From contig NC_079384.1 in the NCBI RefSeq assembly GCF_021018895.1, forward strand, positions 22,482,640 through 22,546,639: DNA of 64,000 nt, given 5' to 3'. This DNA comes from Seriola aureovittata. Taxonomy: Eukaryota; Chordata; Actinopteri; Carangiformes; Carangidae. The notes beneath the pieces are model-generated. The model had not been told where the DNA came from and made no database searches. It worked only from the letters and a program-made list of their open reading frames with translations. The translations under genes were made by a program, and so were the position numbers. Positions 11,644 to 22,409 of this stretch are shown here, one piece after another (the first letter of the stretch is position 1; the number at the start of each line of letters is the position of its first letter).

Positions 11644-12316
11644 GTGGATAGCAGTATTGAAGACAACCTGTCTGTTCAGGAGGTAACAGAGGACATCCTC
11701 AAGCTTGATGATGCTCTTCAGAGTGCTATCCTTAACAGCAAGGCCAAACTTCCCAAAAAGTCAAAAGGCACAAAGCCTACTCCCGACTTTCAGGTGGGCA
11801 TGAAGGTCTTGAGATTAAATGTTCGGAGCCAGCAGAGGAAAGGGGGTAAATTGGATCCAACTTACCTTGGGCCACCATTTTGGCAATTGCAGGGAAAAGT
11901 GTGGATGTCGTAGACAGCCAAGGAGTGACAATCCCAAAAATCAATACAGATCACTTGTTTGCCTATACGGAGGAACAACCAAGAGTTCCATACAAACTTT
12001 CAGTGGATTGTTCCACCATCCCATCCTCCTCAGGCCCACTTACCATCCCGTCGTCTGCTGGCTTGCCTACCATCCCGTCCTCTGCTGGCTCGCCTAGCAT
12101 CCCTTCATCTGCTGGCCCAGCTACCATCCAGTCCTCTGCCGGCCCACCTACCATCAAGTCCTCTGCTGGCCCAGCTACCATCCCGTCATCTGCTGGCCCA
12201 GCTACCATCCAGTCCTCTGCTGGCCCACATACCATCCCGTCCTCTGCTGGTTTGCCTGCCATCCCGTCCTCTGCTGGCCTCTCCACAGGGCAAAGGGCCG
12301 CTGCACTTTCAGGTTA
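11644..12316 (+). pseudogene. Integrase C-terminal part with Ser/Pro repeat linker
   Basis: Starts after an intron AG. It reads S-V-Q-E-V-T-E-D-I-L-K-L-D-D-A and G-M-K-V-L-R-L-N-V, then after a frameshift near 11868 reads I-A-G-K-S-V-D-V-V-D and I-N-T-D-H-L-F-A-Y. This is the SH3-like C-terminus typical of the gypsy/GIN1 integrase group. It runs without a stop into about a dozen copies of an 8-residue unit P-T-I-P-S-S-A-G (about 12012-12290) and stops at 12316. The repeat probably forms a flexible linker. Continuation into the protease-like exons downstream is likely from family architecture but cannot be shown from frame alone. Confidence 0.65.
12012..12292 (+). repeat. 24-bp coding minisatellite
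   Basis: Roughly twelve tandem units of 24 bp with consensus CCTACCATCCCGTCCTCTGC plus TGGC, each encoding P-T-I-P-S-S-A-G in the integrase frame. Units vary at a few positions (CAG/AAG for CCG, GTCATC for GTCCTC). Because 24 is a multiple of three, all frames stay open, which explains the long overlapping frames on both strands here. Confidence 0.9.
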
Positions 12317-12551
12317 GATGGACACCCCTCTCAGCAAGCATATGTTTAATTAATGTATTCATTGTTATATACATTAACTCCATTTGCAAGCTTCAAATGT
12401 TGAGGCTGAAAATTTTATGGGTGTGCTCCTGTCTGCTAGAGATTGACATACAGTCATAAGAACCTCAAGGATTTAGCAAATAAGGATAACAGTAAAATAC
12501 TGAAATAAATTGTAAAACTCACATGTTAACCGTAAAGGTGGGCTAAAACAG

Positions 12552-12586
<35 letters not shown>

Positions 12587-12898
12587 TATGATTTAGTCAT
12601 AGGTTAAAAGATCAGCTGAATATTGCACCATCTGAAAACTTGAAATAGCTTAGAAGTCAAAATAAACATTAGAATAATCCCAATTTAATGAACTTGAATG
12701 ACACCCTCAAGATAACAAATGTATTAAAAAAAAACATTTTTGTCGAAAAACAGGTCATCTGGCCAACACCAAGATTTGCCATCTTTGTATTTGACCATTT
12801 GAGTAAAATGATATGGTATCCCCAGTGTATTTTTGAAGATCAATTAAATAAGTACTGACAGAATTTCATTCCTAAAACTTTAAAACTTGCTTTTATAG
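12293..12898. other. Intron-like spacer with TA microsatellite
   Basis: Non-coding stretch between the integrase C-terminus and the protease-like exons. It contains an alternating TA tract at about 12551-12590. The upstream frame ends at 12316 and the next exon starts after TTTTATAG at 12898. Confidence 0.5.
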
Positions 12899-13443
12899 AT
12901 GTGAGAGATGCATGGGAGGGGAAAAAGGTCTGTGTCCTCCTCTCCAAAATCGGCCCATATAAGATTTTCTTTGGGGACATTTTTTGCACTGGTCCACAAA
13001 GGGAGTTCAAAAGTGAGGTGAGGTGTTAACATTCTTTTCTTTTATAATGGTTTCCCTGTTGACCATAGTTTTCAGTTAGGCACACAAAAATTGATTTATT
13101 TCATTGACATGCTAAAAACATTTTTTTTAACCTTTTATTTTTAAATTACAGGTTATCAATGCATATCTGACCCTGCTTGTAAAAAAATATAATGAGGAGA
13201 ACATAGAGAGGGCTTTTGCACTGGACTCCTTTGAAATTACACGGATATGGCAGAGAAAACCCCCTCAAAGGTATTAAACAATATTATCTCATGTTATTGT
13301 ACTAAGAAATAATGCACAATATACTATAATCACTACACATTTTTGATTTGTTATGTTATTACAGATTGTCCCTCAGCTATACAAATTCATTGTGGGCATT
13401 GTCAGTGAGGGTCATCACTGGATGCTCGTAGATGAGCATGGAT
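12899..13443 (+). pseudogene. Ulp1/C48-like cysteine protease exons
   Basis: Three intron-separated blocks. 12899-13017 reads C-V-L-L-S-K-I-G-P-Y-K-I-F. 13152-13270 reads V-I-N-A-Y-L-T-L-L-V-K-K-Y-N and F-A-L-D-S-F-E-I-T. From 13365 it reads V-G-I-V-S-E-G-H-H-W-M-L-V. The N-A-Y-L block followed downstream by H-H-W is the layout of Ulp1-type (SUMO/NEDD8 protease) domains, where the His before Trp is catalytic. The frame breaks at the last exon junction and a stop follows at 13441-13443; no Asp, Gln or Cys block was found. Ginger-type transposons can carry an Ulp1 protease after a gypsy-like integrase, and that is the best reading of 10610-13443. Moderately sure. Confidence 0.55.
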
Positions 13444-15180
13444 GAGGCCAAATAACATGGCACATCCATGTGCAAGTGATGGCAACTCATTGAGGACTTG
13501 CACACCTTCCTGAACCAAGCTGCCAGACATGGGTTGTCCGTTTCTTTGCAATCTGATAGATATCGAGGTACAATTACTTCACAATGTCGGGAGATGACTT
13601 TCAGGGCTCAATTCAATTCTCCGATCGCCCATAAAGTTAGAATACAATATTTTTTAGGCTACCTCTTCTGCTTTTTTGTTAATCTTATTTTTTAGGAAGT
13701 ATTTTATTGAGTATTCATGGAGCCTACACATCGTCACATTTTAGTCTTAAAAGCAATGAATAAGTAAAATTATGTTTAATAAAAAGGTGTTAAAAGTGTA
13801 ACATGTTAATTTACTAAGCATGATAGACGACTATGTGTTCAAAAAGCTTTCTGTTCAGCTTTAAATTACTAGATTACATGTTGAAATAGCCACTGAATTA
13901 AATTCCAAATAAAAAAATAGGACCAAAAAGTAAATTGTACTTTGTTTAATAGCCTATGTCAACTATGAATAAAATCAAAGTGAGGTACAATCATAGCCCA
14001 GCAAAATGTGCCTTACTTTTCTGAGTTATGTTTTTGTATTACATTTATAGCTACTTCCAAATACGTTACACCACTTTTTCACCTGTATGCTACAATTTTA
14101 AGTGAGGTAAGTTAAGTCAGTGGAGTAGGCCTAGTGCATTAAAACTTAAGCACTGACTCGGGCAGCAATGTTCTCCCATGCCGCTTAGCATCTGCAGTGG
14201 TGTTACTTTTTGTGATATTCGCCATAGGCCTGCAGGGGGAGCTCCAGTTACAGTGAGGTGACGTAACTAACTTTTTTTCTCAGTAGTTGCCATGGTGAAT
14301 CAAAGTATCGGGAGCTCCATTGATGATGGCTTTTTATAGCAGGTGTGCACGAGCTAAACTCAAGGTGAACATACTCAGAGTTGATTGAACTAACTCAGAT
14401 CAGCTGTTCTGGAACCGAATACTCAAGAGTTTGCCATTTCAGGCGACTCAGAGTTTGTTGAACCTGCTACCTTGAATATCCCTCAGGAGTTCCCTTCAAC
14501 ACCTACTTGTATTTAGCACACTGATTTGGTAAGTACATATTTAATATGTGTACCTATATGTGTACCCTGAACGTATATAGGTGTGTCGGTGTGTGTGTGT
14601 GTTTTCATTTCTCGCGCTCTGTTTAGATAAATAAACACAAATAGGCAACAAACGCACACACAGAGGGCTATGGTATTTGTCAATCTCGGTGTTTTATTTT
14701 GAAAATTGTTTTAATTTTGAAAATTGACTGGATTCTCTCGTTGTTTCATGTGTGACTTCCTGCAAAGATTGACACGCGGCTCGCACAAAATTAAACTATA
14801 CGCCAAAAACCATTTCCATTGATAAATGGATCAAGTTAATTTATTCCAATTTTGGACTGTTTAAAATAAATCATTGTACATGGCAGTTTGTGACTGTTCA
14901 TCGCACACTTCGACTTGACTGTTAAAAAATAATTCAAAGCACATTTTTGGTTTGACTAAAAATTCATTGTATATTTCAATTTCACTATTTAAAAAAATAT
15001 TTCATTTCATTTAAAAATAATTTATTGCACATTTTAGTTTGTCAATGTTAAAATTATTCATTGCAGATTTTAATTTGTGATTAAAACAATTAATTTTAGT
15101 TTTGTGACTATTTACAAAAAAAATTAACTTTTTTTTTTTTTTAAACAAGTGCTTAATGCTGAAATTATCATGTCTTTTCA
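13444..15180. other. Upstream region of gene copy A
   Basis: No coding region is supportable. The GGTAAGTAC donor-like site near 14530 and the long T-tract plus TTTTCAG acceptor ending at 15180 could bound a 5'-UTR intron of copy A; this is inference. A GT-rich tract lies near 14582-14603. Confidence 0.4.
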
Positions 15181-15714
15181 GGTCAACCAGAGCAGTACTC
15201 CCTAATGCAGTGGACTTGTAAGTACTGCACATTTATTGCTGAAAAGAGAGGCTACTTGCTTAAGCATTACCGCTTAAAACATGGATTTCACACTTGGACA
15301 TCCCCACTCCCATGCCTTCATAAGGAATACCTCTGCACATTTAAATCTTTTAATGCACTCATAGTACACCTTTCAACATGGCACACTCAAAACGATGCAG
15401 GCAAAAGTGGAGAAACTGCATTTCACTGTCAGTTGTGCGACTTTGTGGAGCCTATTACAGAAGCAGACTTCTTTACCCATTTGCAAAGATATCAGGACTG
15501 TAACTTTCAGAGTAGTGTTTATTCTACCTTTACTGCACACAAAAGCAAAGAGCATCAGATGTACAACAAGACGCCATTCAAACAGGAAACTGTTTCAAAA
15601 AATGTAGTTGAAGAACTTCCAACAAATGCAAGTGTTCAGCTAGAGGAGCGTGACCCTGAAGTTGATGATATTGACTGTGAAGTGAAGAGCAAAATGAAGA
15701 TGTGGAGGACTTAG
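15181..15714 (+). pseudogene. Copy A: zinc-finger exon of transposase-derived gene
   Basis: Follows a TTTTCAG acceptor. The frame starting at ATG 15205 encodes W-T-C-K-Y-C ... L-L-K-H-Y-R-L-K-H (C2H2-like), then Y-L-C-T-F-K-S-F-N-A-L-I-V-H-L-S-T-W-H and F-H-C-Q-L-C-D ... F-F-T-H, i.e. three to four C2H2-type units. The same order occurs in copy B at 39023-39609. Such fingers in this family are presumed to bind nucleic acid in the nucleus. The frame ends at 15714, but an alternative frame continues the acidic stretch (N-E-D-V-E-D-L-E-S-V-G), so a 1-nt frameshift lies near 15690. The family is multicopy in fish; I do not assign a gene symbol. Confidence 0.65.
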
Positions 15715-15759
15715 AATCAGTTGGAACACAATGGAGCTGCTCTTTTCCTGAAAATGTCA

Positions 15760-16635
15760 TCAATTCTTAACATCTCTGAAACTGCCCTGCAAGAGGTCAT
15801 AGATCAAATCAACCAAATTTATTTGTTATCACAGCCATTGCTACATTCTTCTATTTGAAGAATTCTACATACGCATTGTACAAATGTTGATGACGCTTTA
15901 GTGAATGAGATAGCTCAAGTGGTCATTGAGAATAATGTATTCCTCAAATTCACTTCTGATGAGGGATCGTTGTCATCTGCTAACAGGCGAAAATCATACA
16001 TTTCAAGAGAATTCTCTTTGGTTATGCTAGTTGAATTTGTCCTAGAAAACAAGCAGAATGTTGTGTATGTCCCCATACTAAAAATGCTGCAAACATTACT
16101 GAGCAATAGAGAAATTCTGGAAAAGACCATGTCACATGAGGCAACATTGTCAGAGAAATACCAATCTTACAGAGATGGTGCCCGCTTCAAAGAAAGTGCT
16201 TTCTTGAATGAGGAAGAATTCAGGATCACTCTCCAACTGTATATTGATGATTTTGAGGTGGCTAACCCGTTGGGAACCTCCAGAAAAAAGCACAAGCAAA
16301 CTGCCATCTACTGGACACTTGGCAATTTACACCCTAAATATCGCTTATCTCTTCATTCCATTCAGCTTGCTCTGCTTTGCAAGGCCAACAACATCAAAGA
16401 CCCCGGTTATGCTAAAATTCTCCACCCTCTTATTCAGGACCTTGTTTTTCTTGAGCAATAAGGCATATACGTTGAACAGTTGGGAGCCACTGTTAAGCAC
16501 ACAGTGTTATTTGTTGCAGCAGACAATCTGGCTGCCCACTCTTTAGGAGGGTTCTTTGAAAGCTTCAGAGTTAGCCAAGTTTGTCGATTCTGTATGGCCA
16601 AGCAGAAGGAAATGCAGGACAAAGAAGTATTGTGA
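15760..16635 (+). pseudogene. Copy A: transposase-like region, N-terminal half
   Basis: Reads from about 15766 (I-L-N-I-S-E-T-A-L-Q-E-V) through a stop at 15856, then an open frame at 15901-16461 including L-Q-L-Y-I-D-D-F-E-V-A-N-P-L-G, K-K-H-K, I-Y-W-T-L-G-N-L and L-A-L-L-C-K. After a TAA at 16459-16461 it continues V-A-A-D-N-L-A-A-H-S-L-G-G-F-F-E and C-R-F-C-M-A-K. The Y-I-D-D-F ... A-A-D-N-L-A-A-H spacing resembles an RNase H-fold transposase core, with the two Asp-bearing motifs as candidate metal ligands; this is inference. The protein is interrupted at about 16636 and resumes near 22410. Confidence 0.6.
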
Positions 16636-17114
16636 ATGACAGCGGGTTGGTTCATACTGCTGCCTGGGGACCGGTCATTGTTGTAGCGTCAGAGGAAATG
16701 TGGCGGAAGGAAGGGGAGGAAGTGATTAAATAGATGATATGATCCACCTGTGCTTTCCTGTAACACTGCTGGTACTGCTCAACTGTTGTCCGCTGCGGTG
16801 TGGCGTGCTGCTCACCTTCTCTTTGTTTGACGATGTCCATGATGTACTCAGAGTAGGTTTTGCTGTTTGATGATGTACTGGTTCCTTCATAATTATTCTG
16901 TCCCTGCTGTTAATGTCAAGTTCTCACTGTCGGGTTGTTAGGAAACAGACGATCCTTTAGAAGACTTGTACCTTGATGTTCCCCTAATATTTAGCCCCCT
17001 TGGTTGTGGAACGAGGTATGTAAGTTTGAATTGATATTATTAATCCTGCGGTTGTTTAATTTTGAGTGATGTTTTTGAGTGATGGTGCTGTGTTATTTGT
17101 GCGAATTTTTAATT
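16636..17114. other. Unassigned DNA inside copy A
   Basis: Separates the copy A transposase-like exon from the Bel/Pao element. A 62-aa minus-strand frame (16652-16840) has no motif I recognise. It may be intron or an unidentified insertion. Confidence 0.35.
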
Positions 17115-17119
17115 ATCAC

Positions 17120-17506
17120 TGTAACAGCCATTTGTTTATGTGTGTGTTTATTTTTTGTTGTTGTAAACATTGTTGGTACTGGGGGGTGGCGCTGTGGCAA
17201 CTTCCTGTGGGAAGTGCATTTATACATCCAGGTTAATGAGGCCAGGTGTGCGTGAACTGAGGCAAACAGTTTTTGACCGTGGCTGAGACACGGCTGAGGT
17301 CTGGAGATAGGAGCAGTATTAAATAATAGGCTACCAGATTGCCAAACTGATGTGCTGTACCTTATAGTGATTATGTGTGGAAGCAATAAATAGAACAAAG
17401 CAACGGGAATTGTTTGGACAATGTTTATTGGGAGCCAAGCCCAGTGCGCGTCAATCAATTGCACCGGCACGCACCTGCAGTAAGTGGCAGTGGAAACACA
17501 CTTACA
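17120..17506 (+). repeat. 5' LTR of the Bel/Pao element
   Basis: Starts TGTAACAGCC and ends ACACACTTACA. A TATTAAATAA-type box lies at about 17311-17320 and AATAAATAG at about 17385. The last 126 bp recur at 20486-20611. The sequence after 17506 begins the internal region. Confidence 0.8.
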
Positions 17507-17931
17507 TTAGTCAAAAACTGCTTCATGAACTTTGAAACTGTCGTCACGCCTTGTCTGGGTGCGATTGAGGCTGGATCACCTGTGCAGATCGGAGTTGCCA
17601 AAGAAGCCAGGGGAATCCGACAAAAAGCATCCAGCTGACGGGAACAACGAGCCAAAGCAAATGCATATCATCCAGCGGGGAGAAGCCAGCCGACACCAGT
17701 ACTGGGATCACGAAGTGGATGCGGAGCCACTGCAGGACCGGTTAGGGGGTCTACTATCACTGATTCTTCCTCATGAGGTATGAGTAGCGCTACATAATAA
17801 AAATAGCCAATTTTTTTGAGTGTGTGCACACATTTTTGGGCGTAAATCCAAGCTTGGTGGCTGAAAACGACATTTGACTTTGACTCTGACTTGACTCGAT
17901 AACAGTTCCGTGTTCGTGTGGGACTGTTGCC

Positions 17932-20462
17932 ATGGCAAATATAAACAATAATGATGACGCGTTGGACATGCCTACGGAATCTACTGGAGATGCCGTTAAT
18001 GACTCAGAGGAAAATGGAGAAATCAAGGCGGATAAATCAAAACGTGTTGTTAAATTAACTGCCAAGGCACTTTGTGAAAAAATTGAAAGGTTACAGGGTA
18101 AAAGAAAGGCTAAATTAAACAAAGCAAGTAACTTAAGGAGGGTTGTGGAAGAGTTAATGTCAGAGAAGGATTGTGAATCTGAGGTCAAATGCACTTTTGC
18201 TAAGTATGTTGGTTTATGTGATGAAGCCAAAGCATTACATGATTCATTGATGGGTTTGTTACATGGTGATGAACTTGAAAGACAACAAACATGGTTCAAA
18301 GCAAAAATGCTGATAAATAACGGTTTCATTGATGGTGTGCAAAAATGGTTTAAACAAACTTCAACAATGGTGATAAAAACAGGTTATCACAGGTTGAAAA
18401 GGATGATAAAAGTGGAAATTAGGTCATTGATGATGTGCACCCTGAGGACAGTGTGTCAAATGCTGTCAGCAAGCATTCAAGCAAACACAGTGCTGTCAGC
18501 AGGAAAAGCAGTAGCTCCACAGCATTTGCACGTATTAAAGCAGAGGCTGAGAAGGCCGCACTTGTTGCTCGTGTAGTAGCCCTGAAGGGAAAGCATTTGC
18601 TGGAGGAACAGGAACAGCAGCTGCGGAGACAAAGGGTTTGACAAGAAGCTGAAATAGCTGCAACAACTGCAAAACTAGCAATTCTCCAAGCTTCAGACAG
18701 TAAAAGTGTATCTTATGCTCCGTCAGATGGCATGAATTCCTATCTGGAAAAGAATGCTCAACAGCAAACAACTTCCAAACCTCTCAATCCCATGGCAAAG
18801 GATTATGAACATCCTTCAGGAAACTCATTAGGGCACAAAAGGGAGTTAACAACAACCTGCATGTCCCAAGGAGACAAATAAGCCAAGCCTGGAGGCTCAT
18901 GTCAATATAGATTATGAACATTGGCCTAATGTGCATGAAACAGCACAACATGCTCTCAATGTCCCTTATGCTCAGCCGTCATGGGGTTTCATACATCCTG
19001 TACAACCGCAACTCAAAGAGGAATCTTTTGGAGGCATCTACCATATAATGCAGAAACAGAATGAGATTACAGCAGCTCTTGTTCAGCAGCAGCGCTCAAT
19101 GTCTTTAGAGACATTCCGGTGTTCGATGGAAATCCTCTTTAATATAGAGCCTTCATTCGTGCTTTTGAACATGTGGTGGAAGACCGGGCTGACAATGCTG
19201 ACTGTCTGTACTTTCTGGAGCAGTTCACTAGGGGGCAGCCTAGGGAACTTGTGCGCAGCTGTCAGCATATGGCTCCTGAACGCGGTTATGCACTGGCAAA
19301 AGAACTTCTACACGAGCACTTCGGAAATTAGTTTAGGGTTGCATCTGTAAACACAGAGAAAGCTCTGGCATGGCTTCCAATTAAATCTGAGGACGTGAAG
19401 GCTTTGCAGGCCTACTCTTTGTTTCTGCGCGGTTGTTGTAACATGATGGGAGAGCTTGAATATATGAAAGAGCTGGATACACCAACCATCATGACAACAG
19501 TAATGTCTAAACTGCCATTCAAATTGAGAGAAAGGTGGAGAACCGCTGCACATGACGTGTTGGAAAAATATAAACGCAGGGCACGGTTCACAGATCTTGT
19601 CACCTTTATTGAACGTGAAGTCAGGATATTATCTGATTCTGTCTTTGGTGAGATTCAGGATTCTTCATTTGTGAAAACTGGCATGAATATTGGGACTAGC
19701 CACACAGAAGGGACGTGAGAGGAAATAGCTTTGCCACTACAATAAAGCTTGCTGATGATGTTTATGAACTGGAAGCTAAGGCTAATGGTGCAAGGGAACG
19801 AGGGAACTGAGAAATGTAATCCCGCTGTTTGCATGTGTTGCTCTCGTGAGCACTCATTGGAGGAGTGTCCACAACTAAACAGGAAGAAGCATCGGGAGAA
19901 AATCAACTTTTTGAAGGAGAAAGGGATTTGCTTTGCCTGCCTGTGTACTGGACACATGAGCAGGAGCTGCGAAAGGCGTCTTACTTGCAAAATCTGTGGT
20001 AAAGGTCATCCCACCGTGCTTCATATTAAGAAGGAAAGAGCTAATACAGATTTAAAACAGTTCAAGGAACCAGCAAGCAGTGATGCATTACTTTCTCCAG
20101 GAACTTGTGGGCATACAGGGGCCGGAAAGGATGATTGTGTCCTGTCTATACTGCCCGTCAAGATTAAGTTCAGCAAGGGAGGCAACGTGATACACACTTA
20201 CGCGTTCTTGGACCCTGGTAGTTCTGCCACTTTCTGTTCTGAGAGTCTCATGCAGAAGCTGAGTATTGGAGGAAGACGTGCAAAATTTCTCCTGCGCACC
20301 ATGGGACAACAGAAGGTGGTTCCAACATATAAACCGAATGGCCTTGAAGTGTCTGGTCTTAACAGTGAGTGTTGTTACCAGCTACCTGTTGTGCTCACTC
20401 AGAGTCAAATGCCTGTAACATCAGACAATATCATTACTCACGAAATCCTGGCAAAGTGGTAA
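17932..20462 (+). pseudogene. Bel/Pao gag and partial protease
   Basis: Starts at ATG 17932 with an acidic N-terminus and a Lys-rich coiled coil (K-I-E-R-L-Q-G-K-R-K) like the start of the 37780 gag. It continues in shifted frames through A-E-A-E-K-A-A-L, F-I-R-A-F-E, L-Y-F-L-E-Q-F-T-R-G and L-F-L-R-G-C-C-N, then knuckle-like Cys/His motifs C-M-C-C ... H-S-L-E-E-C, C-F-A-C-L-C-T-G-H and C-K-I-C-G-K-G-H. The last frame (19749-20462) reaches Y-A-F-L-D-P-G-S-S-A-T-F-C, the aspartic-protease active-site region of Pao elements. Gag packages element RNA and the protease matures it. There are several frameshifts and stops (18641, 18880, 19330, 19718), so no functional product is possible. Confidence 0.85.
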
Positions 20463-20485
20463 TACTTGTCAGCCGTTCAAATTCC

Positions 20486-20611
20486 AAGCAATAAATAGAG
20501 CAAAGCAACGGGAATTGTTTGGACAATGTTTATTGGGAGCCAAGCCCAGTGTGCGTCAATCAATTGCACCGGCACGCACCTGCAGTAAGTGGCAGTGGAA
20601 ACACACTTACA
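20486..20611 (+). repeat. Partial 3' LTR of the Bel/Pao element
   Basis: About 126 bp matching the end of the 5' LTR at 17381-17506 with two substitutions by eye, terminating CACTTACA next to the ATCAC duplication. Confidence 0.85.
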
Positions 20612-20695
20612 ATCACCTTTTGTTTAATGAATGTATTTTTCTTTTCTTATTAATTTTAGATAATTGCACTTTTTATAGTATTTGGTCATTTGTGC

Positions 20696-21143
20696 TGTTG
20701 GGTCTGAGCTCTACCTGGGCACCATTATGTTAACAGTACTCTACCTCATGAGCTGGACACCAAATATGTTAGATTTCGGTTGTTTATCAATTTATTGGCT
20801 ATCAAAAATTAGGAAAATATTAATATTAAAAATATTAATATTAAATAATAACTTTAAAATGAATTAAAGTTCACGGGGCACCAGCCTAAACTAATAGGCA
20901 AAATAGCCAATATGGTTTTAGTCTCAATTTATTACCATTAATCTGGAACTCTGATTAACCATTAGCTTACTAACTATAACCTAATTACCAAATCAATAGT
21001 AAGTTATAGTTGAAGGATTGGAATTCTACCAAGTAGAGGTTGGCAATATTCACGCTTGTGCAACATAAACACACCAGTAGTTATACTTAAAAGGCATTTA
21101 TTTACAATGGAGTAAAATACAATGTCTAATCTAGCATATACAG

Positions 21144-21192
<49 letters not shown>

Positions 21193-22236
21193 GAGACAGA
21201 GACAAAGGCAAGATGGCTGACTCAAAGTGGTCACTGTGACCACATGACCTGAACAAAGAAGACTACACAAGATGGCGGTAAACAAAGAAACTACTAAAAT
21301 GTCCGCTGAGACCACCTAGTGTGTGTGAGAGGGAAGGTGTGAGTTTCTTTGTTAGCCTAGCTCATGTAATCTAAAGGTACCAGGTTAGAGGGGGAAGGTT
21401 AGCTTCATGCAGGTTCTAGGACTGAGACGTACTGCTATGTGTGTGAACATACGAGTACTCGATTAACTGTATGACTGACCACAACCTAAGCAAACATCAC
21501 AACAACAAGACATCAATCAACAAGTACTTTAACAAAGTTAAGACTTCTGCTGCTTAGCTATGCTGTGCTATGCTGTGCTGGGAGAGGTTAGGCCCAGTCC
21601 GTTAACGTTACCCAATCCTTGGAACAAGCAAAGAGGTCCTTTCCAGTGTTTTGTAAAATCCAGTGAGTTTGGGAGGCTTCCTGGTGGAGTAAATTCCTGT
21701 CTGGCTGTGTTGCTTTGCGGTTATCTCCTTTGTTTTCCTCACAGAGTTAGCTGTTACATGCTAACACTGCTACGACTCCTGTTGCTTGGAAAATCAGCTG
21801 GCCTTGTGTTGTAGCTGCTGATTCTGAAGAGGATTTGGTTCACTCACAGTTAATCCGAAGCAGGTCGCTGCTGTGGAGGAGAAGAGTGTTTGCAGGCTGC
21901 TGTTAGCGGGCCGGCGAGAGAGTTAGTTTCTCAGGTAGCAGAGCTGACCTGGGCTGGGGCCTTGTAGCCCTTTTGAAGAACCAAGAGGACAAAGCTGGAG
22001 CTGCTCTCCAGAGCAAGCCATGAAGGGAAGAGAGAGAGAGAAGGGGTCTAGAGGACTGGTTTTGTTTGGTGACACCCTTGGGGGTCACATGTCACACGCT
22101 GACCATGGCTGGCCAGTAAGGTCCGTGGGGGGAAGGGTCATCCCCAGGTGTGAATGGTGAGGAACTGTGGAGTGTGAGTTCCTTTGTCCAGTGGAGCAAA
22201 TAAACATTTTGTCTATTGAATGATTGAGTCCCAACA
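20696..22236 (-). mobile_element. Solo LTR, 1541 bp (TGTTGGG family), minus
   Basis: Termini TGTTGGG and CCCAACA form short inverted repeats, with a perfect 4-bp duplication GTGC at 20692-20695 and 22237-22240. It is collinear in reverse with the plus copy at 28224-29750 along its whole length, including a GT/CA microsatellite (about 21144-21191), and with the fragment at 363-847. It lacks coding capacity. The 4-bp duplication and TG..CA ends fit an LTR retrotransposon, most likely gypsy or Bel/Pao group. It interrupts copy A. Confidence 0.9.
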
Positions 22237-22409
22237 GTGCTATGAAGTTTTCTTGTAAATGTATTAATGAAATTTCTGCTTGTGTATTTTGACTAAAGTT
22301 CCTTATTTTTCTTTTGTATTTCTTATCTGTAGTTTTCACGGTGCTCGACGTAAATAAAATATACACACCAGTATGAAACTCTCCGCCTCAGTTACTGGTA
22401 CCAAGGGCC

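Larger units (their letters stand above)
17120..20611 (+). mobile_element. Bel/Pao LTR retrotransposon, internally deleted
   Basis: Begins TGTAACAGCC and ends CACTTACA, with a perfect 5-bp duplication ATCAC at 17115-17119 and 20612-20616. The 5' LTR is 17120-17506. Only its last ~126 bp recur at the 3' end (20486-20611), with two differences by eye. Between them lie gag and the start of the protease. Reverse transcriptase, RNase H, integrase and most of the 3' LTR are missing, with the junction at about 20462-20486. Gag resembles that of the minus-strand element at 35552-37780. Confidence 0.85.

Noticed and set aside
10610..11900. Intact domesticated GIN1 gene
   Set aside because: Two in-frame stops, a frameshift and loss of catalytic core sequence; the protease-like exons behind it fit a Ginger-like element better.
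12012..12292. Possible CRISPR-like array
   Set aside because: Uninterrupted 24-bp tandem units with no unique spacers, in a eukaryotic coding frame.
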